From the NCBI GenBank assembly GCA_027483535.1, contig JAIXUN010000002.1:1-64000 (forward strand): a DNA stretch of 64,000 nt, given 5' to 3'. Every line of letters starts with the position of its first letter. Within the stretch, counting starts at the first letter, position 1. The DNA comes from a bacterium. Lineage in GTDB: Bacteria > Armatimonadota > Fimbriimonadia > Fimbriimonadales > Fimbriimonadaceae. The translations under genes were made by a program, and so were the position numbers. Below, one piece after another: positions 24,855-31,933 of this stretch. The notes under the pieces were generated by a model. It was not told the DNA's origin and did not search any database. It saw nothing but the letters and a program-made list of their open reading frames with translations.

Positions 24855-25027
24855 ATTCCCCTCCTGGGAGGGGTGGTCCCGATTTATCGGGAACGGGGTG
24901 GTCTCCGGGTCATCTCTCGTAAACCCGATCAGCTTCGGGGGGGCTAAGGCGCCAAAACGGGTTGAATGGCGTTCAGTCCTGCCGACCACCCCGCCCCTGC
25001 CGGGGCACCCCTCCCAGGAGGGGAATT
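24855..25027. repeat. Family A hairpin element, copy 7
   Basis: The first slot is CTGG and the second TCCCGATTTATCGGGA; the right arm has GCCCCTGCCGGGGC. It is duplicated as copy 8, including the centre. Confidence 0.8.
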
Positions 25028-25211
25028 TTACTGAGCGGCTCCCTACAAAAGGTCCGGAGGACCGTCCAGACTGTTAGCCCAGACCGATAGGTCTGGGTAG
25101 GTGGCCGTACAAACACGAAGGTCCGGAGGACCGACCAGATACTCCGAATCCGATCTTTCTTTCCAGACGCTCTTGCCACGGCTCCGCCCCTTTGGCTAGG
25201 CGAGCAACTTT

Positions 25212-25385
25212 TTTCCCCTCCTGGGAGGGGTGGTCCCGATTTATCGGGAACGGGGTGGTCTCCGGGTCATCCCTCGTAACCCCGATCAGCTTCGGGGGTT
25301 CTAGGGCGCAAAAACGGGTTGAACGGCGTTCGGTCCTGCCGACCACCCCGCCCCTGCCGGGGCACCCCTCCATACAGGGGAATTT
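25212..25385. repeat. Family A hairpin element, copy 8
   Basis: Near-duplicate of copy 7, about 357 bp downstream, with scattered substitutions (for example CATACAGG instead of CCAGGAGG at the right end). Confidence 0.8.
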
Positions 25386-25567
25386 TGAGTGTCGGCTTTA
25401 AAGACATCCCGCCGGAGTTAGGGTTTTCCCGGACCCCTCACCCGGCCTTCGGCCACCCTCTCCCCGGATGGGCGAGGGTTCAAAAAAGCATTTTCTCACG
25501 GCCTCTAAAGGTCCGGAGGATCGACCAGATACTCCGGACAGGCTCGCACATAGACCCGAAGCGCCGC

Positions 25568-26050
25568 TTACTTCGGAAAACCGGGAGCGGTGGCGATGAG
25601 ATACGCCTGACCTTGGTGATAGAACGGATGGGCGCACAATCGAGCCGCGGCGCCATCGCCGTCGATGATCGGGCCCAGAGCGCTCTTCAGCTCTTTGCGC
25701 CGAATCTCCTCGGTGAAGTTGCCCAGCAGCGCCTCCACGCGAGTCCGGCCCTCGCCGAGCGCCCATCCCACCTTCTCCGGCGTGATCTCCGAATCGGCGT
25801 AGGGGAACGGAAGGTCGTTGACCGAGCCATCGGTGGCTGCCTTTGCCAACAGAGCGAGGTCGCCCGATAGTTCCGTGCCTGTCAATTGAGCGCAGAACCA
25901 AACCTCGACTCCCGCCACGTGCAACGCCATCTGACCGATCGAAAGCGCGTCGGCGTGCAACTGAAAATTCAGCTGCTCGGCGGTGAGAGGTGTCACCGCG
26001 CCGTCGAATCGGGCGCGGGTGAGTTGGTAGGTCGTCAAAAAGTCGCTCAT
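25568..26050 (-). CDS. DinB-family protein
   Basis: 160 residues, a four-helix DinB/YfiT-like fold. LSIGQMALHVAGVEVWF carries the first conserved His of the metal site (HxxG-type helix), and CAHPFYHQGQAYLIA the C-terminal His pair. Members act as thiol-dependent transferases with bacillithiol or mycothiol in some phyla; many are uncharacterised. TATCCT lies 10 nt before the ATG. Its own substrate is unknown. Confidence 0.8.
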   Translation of the reverse strand: MSDFLTTYQLTRARFDGAVTPLTAEQLNFQLHADALSIGQMALHVAGVEVWFCAQLTGTELSGDLALLAKAATDGSVNDLPFPYADSEITPEKVGWALGEGRTRVEALLGNFTEEIRRKELKSALGPIIDGDGAAARLCAHPFYHQGQAYLIATAPGFPK

Positions 26051-26343
26051 GGATTGCTCAAGGATACTTTAGCCGCACCCTTCAATGAAGACTGTCTTCG
26101 ACGGGGCACTTCGATATATGGATATCGACTCTCGAATTGATAGTGTTCAGACCGTCTGTGCCCGTATGTAAACGTGTTGTTGTAAGAATGAAAAGACTTG
26201 GGGCTTTAATGAAATTTTAACAACCAATACTTAACAGAATTCTGCTTAAGATCTTTTTAAGCCAAGTACTTGATAAGAAGTTGCTTTAATGAGTAAATTG
26301 CATGGTATAAAGATTTTTTTAGTTTGTCACCTGTAGAGTATAA

Positions 26344-27174
26344 ATGCGAGAAATTAGAAACCAGTTCATTATTCTTATAATCGGTATGTTATCGACACTT
26401 GTGTTAGCGCTAATAGCCGCGTGGATTGAGAGTGAGTTTAATGTCCTAATTTCCGATTTTTCGTTGTGCGGTGTTATTCCTTTAGGTGCAATATTCATGG
26501 GATACTTAGCTGGTCGGGGTTGCGCCGTTGGTGCGAGGGTGGTGGACCGAAAGCCGGGCAAGTTCATCCTCGCAGGAATGTTTTTTCAGTCATTTCTCTT
26601 CTTTCTGCTGATATTGTTTTTCAGATACCGCGAGGTACAACTCGAATCTGAAGAGGTAATCACCTTGATAGAGTTTGGCGAATTCTTGCGACAAACTATT
26701 GCGACTGCCTCGGTGCAAGATAAATCTACGTTTGGGTCTTTGCTCGTGCTAGCCTATGTTCTCGCATTAATTCCCGTCCTGGGGTTCTTTCTTGGTAGCG
26801 CCTTCGTTTATCTTGATCTGAGAACCAAGCCTTATTGCGAAACTTGTCTCTCTTATTTAAAGCAAAAAAGAAAGCAGTCAAGATTCACTTGGCACATTAA
26901 AGAAGCTGAGATCACACATGAGGAGATTTTAAAGCTTGTGGAACGAAATGCATTTTCCGAAGCAGTCCGATATTTTGAGCAACATGCTGGTCCGGAAAAA
27001 ATCGATGATTCAAGGCATAACATTCGTGCAGATGTGACAGTTATGCATTGCAATTTCTGTGGACAACACCATTTTGCCTTCGAAGTATTTCACCGGCGTG
27101 ACCACAAGAAGGAGTGGGTTCAAGTAAACAGGTTATCTATTGAGAAGATGAGCGATACAAGGATCGATATTTAG
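26344..27174 (+). CDS. Unrecognised AT-rich membrane protein with a Cys/His domain
   Basis: 276 residues, no family recognised. Four hydrophobic segments (about residues 8-27, 41-57, 76-92 and 136-157) precede a soluble C-terminal part. Two Cys pairs (CETC and CNFCGQHH) suggest zinc binding. Gene and upstream region are much more AT-rich than the neighbours, pointing to recent transfer. The upstream 290 nt hold no gene; TATAAA at 26306 is a possible -10. The candidate terminator hairpin follows. Confidence 0.65.
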   Translation: MREIRNQFIILIIGMLSTLVLALIAAWIESEFNVLISDFSLCGVIPLGAIFMGYLAGRGCAVGARVVDRKPGKFILAGMFFQSFLFFLLILFFRYREVQLESEEVITLIEFGEFLRQTIATASVQDKSTFGSLLVLAYVLALIPVLGFFLGSAFVYLDLRTKPYCETCLSYLKQKRKQSRFTWHIKEAEITHEEILKLVERNAFSEAVRYFEQHAGPEKIDDSRHNIRADVTVMHCNFCGQHHFAFEVFHRRDHKKEWVQVNRLSIEKMSDTRIDI

Positions 27175-27198
27175 TAGAGTGTTAAAAAGAGTAATTGA

Positions 27199-27229
27199 AG
27201 TGCCTTTAAGTCTTTCCACCAAAGGCACT
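27199..27229. terminator. Candidate terminator between convergent genes
   Basis: AGTGCCTTT and AAAGGCACT form perfect 9-bp arms around a 13-nt loop. It lies after the stop of the gene at 26344 and before the end of the minus-strand gene at 27264, with A/T-rich sequence on both sides. Confidence 0.6.
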
Positions 27230-27263
27230 CAAAATATGTATCTAAGAATATTTTCTTGGCGGG

Positions 27264-28178
27264 CTACTCCAGAGGCGTGCCGTGCTCCAGATAGTCGAGC
27301 TCTGCCTGAGAAAGCTCAATATCCAGAACCGCGACGTTCTCCTTCACGTTGTCGACGGTCCGGAGTCCGCAGAGAGCAAACACCTGGCCGGGCTGATTCA
27401 ACACCCACGCCAAGGCGACCTGCACCGGCGACAAGCCGTACTTCTTGCCCAACTCGGTCGCGCGCTCCAGACGACCCTGGCTGATCTCGTTTCCGTATGC
27501 AGAAACAACATCGGGGTCGGTGGTTCCCGCAAAGTAGCCGCGAGCGGTGCTGCTCCAAGAGAAGAGCGGCAGACCGGATTCCTTGTGCCAAGCTCGACCC
27601 TCTTCGCCGATGGTCAAACAGTCGGGCCAAAGCGGGTGGCTGCTGTGCGCGAGCGTGAGGTTCGGGTTGGAGAGCGAGAAGCCTTGTTTGCCATTGGCTT
27701 CGGCGTAGGCGTTCGCCTCGGCGATGCGCTCGTGCCGCCAGTTCGATCCACCAAAGGCAGAGATCAGCCCTTGCTTCACGTACTCGTTCATCCAGTCCAC
27801 AATCTCGCCGACGGGAACCTCTTCATTGTCTCGGTGGAAGACAAAGAAGTCGGTGTGCTCCACGCGAAGGCGAGTGTGGTTATCGCGAATGTCGCTGAGC
27901 GTGTGCTCGGCGGTGACGCGCTTTTCGCCGCGCATGGGGTGACAACCCTTGTCGAAATAGATCACCTCGTCCTTCACGCCCGCCCAACTAGTCCAGGCGC
28001 CAAAAATGTTGGTGTTCGGACCGTAAATGTGCGCCGAATCAAACGTTCGACCGCCTGCCTCCCAGTACGCGTTCAGGCTCTTAAAGGCCTCCCACGGCAC
28101 GGTTTGCATGAGCCAGTCGGTGCCGCAGACAATCTTGGAAACGGGTTTATCGTAATAGGGGACGGTTCCGGTTTTCAT
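27264..28178 (-). CDS. Aldo/keto reductase
   Basis: 304 residues, TIM barrel using NAD(P)H. RTFDSAHIYGP contains the catalytic Tyr, YFDKGCHP the Lys, FFVFHRDN the His. The C-terminal cofactor region is WVLNQPGQVFALCGLRT. It overlaps the stop of the upstream Gfo/Idh/MocA gene by 4 nt (ATGA), so both form one operon. The pair probably oxidises and reduces a sugar or inositol-type substrate; which one cannot be told. Confidence 0.87.
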   Translation of the reverse strand: MKTGTVPYYDKPVSKIVCGTDWLMQTVPWEAFKSLNAYWEAGGRTFDSAHIYGPNTNIFGAWTSWAGVKDEVIYFDKGCHPMRGEKRVTAEHTLSDIRDNHTRLRVEHTDFFVFHRDNEEVPVGEIVDWMNEYVKQGLISAFGGSNWRHERIAEANAYAEANGKQGFSLSNPNLTLAHSSHPLWPDCLTIGEEGRAWHKESGLPLFSWSSTARGYFAGTTDPDVVSAYGNEISQGRLERATELGKKYGLSPVQVALAWVLNQPGQVFALCGLRTVDNVKENVAVLDIELSQAELDYLEHGTPLE

Positions 28179-29155
28179 TTTTCAACTCCAAACTTGTAGC
28201 CTGCGGATGCTCGCAAGCGGTCGAGGGTGCGCATTTGTTGCAGGGTGTCTTCCCACGAAACGTAAGGGCACTCTTTGGCTTCCAGAAAGTCGGCGACGGC
28301 GTCTGCCTCGGCGGCATACAGTTGCGGTCCGGTGAGCGGGAACTCAAACACTTCCGGCTCGCTGCCGTTCTTGAACAGGGTGAGCTTGCTGTCGGAAGAC
28401 TTCCAGGGGTCGGAAATGTGAATGCGTCCCGTGGAGCCGTAGATCATGGCGTCGTTGCGCATTTGAACGTGCACTCCGCAACCGATCACTGCACTTCGAC
28501 CGCCGGAGAACTTCAAAAGTCCCTGGCCAGACTCGTCGTAGTTCTCGCCAACATATGCGTAGTGCGCCTCGGTGGGTTCTTTTCCGAAGGCGAGTCGAGA
28601 GATGGAAACGGCGTAGCTGCCCACGTCCATCAGTCCGCCGCCACCCACGTTGCCGTCGGTGCGGAAGTTCTCCCAGCTTTTGCCTGCAGCAAAAGCAAAT
28701 TCTGCGTTGACGTGCTGGACGTCGCCAATGGCTTTGGCTTCCAGTAGCTCCACCAGTTTGCGGGTTTGAGGGGCGCATCGGTACATGAACGCCTCCATGA
28801 AGAACACGCCGTTCGCTTTCACGGCGGCGAGGGCTTCCTCGGCCTCCTTCGCGTTCAGAGTGAACGGCTTCTCGCAAAGAATGTGCTTGCCCGCCTCAGC
28901 GGCTTTGATGGTCCACTCGGCGTGCAGGTGGTGCGGGGTGGAGATGTAAACGGCATCCACGTTAGGGTCGGCAAGAAGGGCTTCGTAGCCTTCCAGAGCG
29001 CGACCGCCCCACTTCTCGGCGAAGGTTGCAGACTTCTCCAACGATCGCGAAGCGGAGGCTTCAAGGGTGCCGGTTCGGGATTCTTTAATGCCCGCCGCAA
29101 AAGCGTGAGCGATGTTTCCGGTGGCCAAAAGCCCCCAACGTAGCGCGGTTGCCAT
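28175..29155 (-). CDS. Gfo/Idh/MocA-family oxidoreductase
   Basis: 326 residues. The Rossmann fold opens with RWGLLATGNIAHAFAAGI, followed by DAVYISTPHHLHAEW and the signature catalytic Lys in HILCEKPFTLNAKEAEE. The C-terminal alpha/beta domain has GGGGLMDVGSYAVS. Members oxidise or reduce sugar rings with NAD(P). It is followed by the coupled aldo/keto reductase. TAAATT stands 9 nt before the ATG. Confidence 0.88.
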   Translation of the reverse strand: MATALRWGLLATGNIAHAFAAGIKESRTGTLEASASRSLEKSATFAEKWGGRALEGYEALLADPNVDAVYISTPHHLHAEWTIKAAEAGKHILCEKPFTLNAKEAEEALAAVKANGVFFMEAFMYRCAPQTRKLVELLEAKAIGDVQHVNAEFAFAAGKSWENFRTDGNVGGGGLMDVGSYAVSISRLAFGKEPTEAHYAYVGENYDESGQGLLKFSGGRSAVIGCGVHVQMRNDAMIYGSTGRIHISDPWKSSDSKLTLFKNGSEPEVFEFPLTGPQLYAAEADAVADFLEAKECPYVSWEDTLQQMRTLDRLRASAGYKFGVEK

Positions 29156-29260
29156 ACAAGGGGCAATTTACTCGTTTCAGTGGGGCTAGAGAACGCTAAA
29201 AGTGCGGTCTGGTCGGTGATTTAACGAGTTTGGTTGATTGTGCGGATCATTCGCAGTCCG

Positions 29261-29968
29261 TTATCGCGGAATTCGCGGCCAAGTAGGCGGCTTCCAGGCG
29301 GGTTTTCCGCCGGGCTTCACGGGTCTTCGACGCCGGGTGCGAACCATCGCCTCGGTGATTTCTTTGTACATCTTGGTGCGAGCGGCGATGCCTTTCATCA
29401 GGCCCAGCTTTTCTTCTTTGTAGCAGTTGCTCACGCCCTTCAGCACCACGCGCATCACCTTGGCGCGCTTGTTTTTGGCGTGATTGGTGAGGGCCAGTTC
29501 CACTCCGTAGCGAAGCTCGCCGATGTACGGAAGGCTCTCGAAAAGCTCTCGCCGCAGGGCTCGTTGACCGCTTAGAAACGGGGTGACGGCCATCGACGCG
29601 TTGCTGCCGATCTTGCCGCCTCGAAACACGCCAACGCACATCTTGCAGCGATTCTCCAGCAAGGGCTTGATGATCTGATCGATATGACCGGATTCCAGTC
29701 CCTTGAGGTCGGCGTCTACAAACGCAACGATCGGCGCCGTGCAGCTTTTCACACCCGCCGCCATGGCGCCACCTTTGCCAAGATTCTGGGCGAGGTTCAC
29801 GACTACGACATCGGGGTAGCGCTGAGCGACTTCGACCGTGTTGTCGGAGCTGCCATCGCTCACCACAATCACCTCAGTGGCGAGGGTTGAATCCAACGCG
29901 GCTTCGATCACGTTCGCGATCCTTTCGCCTTCGTTGTAGGCGGGGATGATCACAGCGACTTCAGTCAT
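29261..29968 (-). CDS. Family 2 glycosyltransferase
   Basis: 235 residues, GT-A fold. VAVIIPAYNEGERIANVI binds the nucleotide sugar, VIVVSDGSSDNT and AFVDADLKGLE give the DxD-type metal site. Dolichyl-phosphate sugar synthase-like members have this size. The tail ends in a basic patch (RTRRRRPVKPGGKP). The acceptor is unknown; envelope glycan synthesis is likely. Confidence 0.85.
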   Translation of the reverse strand: MTEVAVIIPAYNEGERIANVIEAALDSTLATEVIVVSDGSSDNTVEVAQRYPDVVVVNLAQNLGKGGAMAAGVKSCTAPIVAFVDADLKGLESGHIDQIIKPLLENRCKMCVGVFRGGKIGSNASMAVTPFLSGQRALRRELFESLPYIGELRYGVELALTNHAKNKRAKVMRVVLKGVSNCYKEEKLGLMKGIAARTKMYKEITEAMVRTRRRRPVKPGGKPAWKPPTWPRIPR

Positions 29969-30142
29969 ATCGGTTGGTTGGGCGGGGGCAAAGGTTACGC
30001 AGGAGAACTTGGACGAGTTTCGTCTTCTTAAGTAGTTAACCGGTTTTCAGGGTCAAGGGTGCCTTTTCTAAGGGATTTCCTTTAACCGTTCCGGGGTCTG
30101 CGTTCGGTGTTAAACTCAACGTTCTATCATCGGAGCGAGAAA

Positions 30143-31255
30143 ATGAGCGTTTTTCAGGCGAGAAGAGAGAAGTTGGCAACCCTGCTGCGAGACGGCGGAT
30201 ACGACGTGGCGTTCTTGCAGACTCCGGTGAGTCTGGGATATTTCTTGGACTTTGCCGAAGACGCGCATGAGCGGTTCATGACGTGCGGCATCAATGCCGA
30301 CGGCGAATATCACCTGATATGCCCCGCGCTCAGCGAGAACCAAGCCCGGCGAGCGGGTGTCGAGAATATCTCCGCCTGGCGAGATGGCGAAGATCCCCTG
30401 GCGCTCTTCAAAGAGCTTGCCGAAAAGTGGAACCTTCGCCGGGCTATCGCCCTGGTCGACGATCACCTTCCGGCGAAGATGCTTCTGGAGATGCAAGACG
30501 CGCTTCCGGCCGCTTTGTACAAGCCTGCAGGTCCGGTGCTGGCAGGAGTCATGCGCTCCAAAGACGCTCTCGAACAAGAGCGCATGCACAAGGCCGGAGC
30601 CATTGTTGACGAGTGCTACAAGCGACTTCAAAGGGAGCTTCGAGAAGGGTGGACCGAGGTCCAGATTCGACACTTTCTGGAAGACGGCATGCGATCGCAA
30701 GGCGGCACTCCGCTCTTCTGCGCCGTCGCCATCGATGCCGCTGCCGCCGAGCCGCACCACGTGGTGAACAACACTCCGGTGAAGCACGGAAGCCTGGTTC
30801 TGGTCGACTTTGGGTGCACCTACGAGGGCTATTGCTCAGACATCACTCGCTGTTTTGCGTTTGGCAAGGTGAATCCCGAGCATGCCGAGGCTTACAAGCT
30901 GGTTTACGCGGCGCATGTCGCGGGTCGGGATTTCTTGGCGAATCGTGGCGATCAATCGGTTTCGGGTGCGGATGTCGACGCCGCCGCTCGGAAGGTGATC
31001 ACGGATGCCGGGTTTGGCGAGTACTTCAACCACCGACTCGGGCATGGAATCGGCACTCAGGTGCACGAGCACCCGTACATCTCGTCCGACAACAAAGATC
31101 CGCTTCTTCCCGGCGATTGCTTCTCGATTGAGCCGGGTGTTTATCTAGCGGATAAGTATGGGATTCGTATTGAAAACTTGTACGTATTGACGGAGTCGGG
31201 CGTGACGTCGTTTAACGAGGGTCCCGATCCGGAACTGATTGTCGTGGGCGGCTAG
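30143..31255 (+). CDS. M24-family Xaa-Pro aminopeptidase
   Basis: 370 residues. The C-terminal pita-bread domain holds the metal ligands in LVDFGCTYEGYCSDITR, HRLGHGIGTQVHE, FSIEPGVY and GIRIENLYV; the N-terminal creatinase-like domain is present. The ATG at 30143 follows GGAG with good spacing; 12 upstream codons are dispensable. It releases N-terminal residues before proline in the cytosol. Confidence 0.92.
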   Translation: MSVFQARREKLATLLRDGGYDVAFLQTPVSLGYFLDFAEDAHERFMTCGINADGEYHLICPALSENQARRAGVENISAWRDGEDPLALFKELAEKWNLRRAIALVDDHLPAKMLLEMQDALPAALYKPAGPVLAGVMRSKDALEQERMHKAGAIVDECYKRLQRELREGWTEVQIRHFLEDGMRSQGGTPLFCAVAIDAAAAEPHHVVNNTPVKHGSLVLVDFGCTYEGYCSDITRCFAFGKVNPEHAEAYKLVYAAHVAGRDFLANRGDQSVSGADVDAAARKVITDAGFGEYFNHRLGHGIGTQVHEHPYISSDNKDPLLPGDCFSIEPGVYLADKYGIRIENLYVLTESGVTSFNEGPDPELIVVGG

Positions 31256-31261
31256 GGCGAG

Positions 31262-31609
31262 TTACTCGCCCTGTGCGTCTTCGGGGTCGGTGGCGAGGTC
31301 GGAAATCAAGATCCGTTCTCGTCTCATGTGAAACACTCGAGCAACAGTGACTCTTTGTTCCCCCAAGTGAACTTCGTAAATGACGCGGTGAGAGTGGTAG
31401 ACAACCTGTCGCAGGTCCGGATGAGAATCGGCCAGCTCGGGAACTCGGCGAAACCTGAGGGGGTTTTCCGAGAGACTTTCAATCAGCCTGAGCAATTCCG
31501 ATCGCCAACGCTTTGCGGGCTCTCTGGATCCTTCTTGCTGGGCGATGAACGCGGCGTAATCCGAGATATCTAGGATCGCAATTGGAGCGAGTTCAACCCT
31601 AAAAGCCAA
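31262..31609 (-). CDS. RelE/ParE-family toxin
   Basis: 115 residues. FRVELAPIAILDISDYAAFI, KRWRSELLRLIESLSENPLRFRRVPE and HRVIYEVHLGEQRVTVARVFHMRRE follow the RelE/ParE fold. The TTG at 31609 is preferred because the AGGAAAGG at the end of the antitoxin gene serves as its ribosome site; the overlap is 11 nt. ParE-type gyrase inhibition or RelE-type mRNA cleavage cannot be separated by eye. Confidence 0.85.
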   Translation of the reverse strand: MAFRVELAPIAILDISDYAAFIAQQEGSREPAKRWRSELLRLIESLSENPLRFRRVPELADSHPDLRQVVYHSHRVIYEVHLGEQRVTVARVFHMRRERILISDLATDPEDAQGE

Positions 31610-31886
31610 GCCTTTCCTCAATCTGTTTGACGGCGTCTGCGAGTGGAACCGCGCGACCCTGCCGGATCTCCTCTAAACCCGCTTCCACTGCCCTTCGAAC
31701 CCGCTCCCGCTCCGACATATCGAGAAGTTCCTGATACGTCGCGGGGTCGATGATCACGCACTCGGCCACACCGTTGACCGTCAGCACCTCGGGGGTTCGA
31801 GAATCCTTAATCCGAGTGAGAACCGTCCGGTAGTTCCGGATGAACTCGGAAACGGGTTGGATTCGATTGAGATCAACGGCGGCCAT
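31599..31886 (-). CDS. Phd/YefM-type antitoxin
   Basis: 95 residues. The N-terminal half (VSEFIRNYRTVLTRIKDSRTPEVLTVNG and VIIDPATYQELLDM) is the YefM DNA-binding domain, and the C-terminal helix binds the toxin. It precedes and overlaps the toxin gene. A perfect 17-bp-arm palindrome ends 8 nt upstream of its ATG. Confidence 0.87.
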   Translation of the reverse strand: MAAVDLNRIQPVSEFIRNYRTVLTRIKDSRTPEVLTVNGVAECVIIDPATYQELLDMSERERVRRAVEAGLEEIRQGRAVPLADAVKQIEERLGF

Positions 31887-31893
31887 AAGAACA

Positions 31894-31931
31894 GAATAAC
31901 ACAGAATTCTATGTAGAATTCTGTGTTATTC
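31894..31931. promoter_or_regulatory. Perfect 17-bp inverted repeat, operator of the toxin-antitoxin pair
   Basis: GAATAACACAGAATTCT and AGAATTCTGTGTTATTC are exact complements around ATGT. Each arm contains a smaller AGAATTCT palindrome, giving two half-operators. It lies between the antitoxin ATG and the stop of the S9 peptidase gene (31934) and may also end the peptidase transcript. Confidence 0.75.
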
Positions 31932-31933
31932 CT

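Larger units (their letters stand above)
24733..25567. repeat. Gene-free gap with duplicated hairpin elements
   Basis: 24809-25027 and 25166-25385 are near-identical units of about 219 nt, each with a GGCTCCGCC module and a family A element. Between and after them are GGTCCGGAGGACC modules (25051, 25121, 25509) and a family B module at 25430-25470. No gene is seen. Confidence 0.8.

Noticed and set aside
25074-25373. Open frames in the repeat blocks, such as EGCPGRGGVVGRTE
   Set aside because: The same peptide appears at each hairpin element in different contexts; it is translated repeat, not a gene.
23480-25385. CRISPR array
   Set aside because: Repeats are long hairpins with irregular spacing and variable inner cassettes; there are no uniform spacers and no cas genes.
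27282-28199. 305-residue plus-strand frame
   Set aside because: Mirror of the aldo/keto reductase, caused by codon bias in GC-rich DNA.
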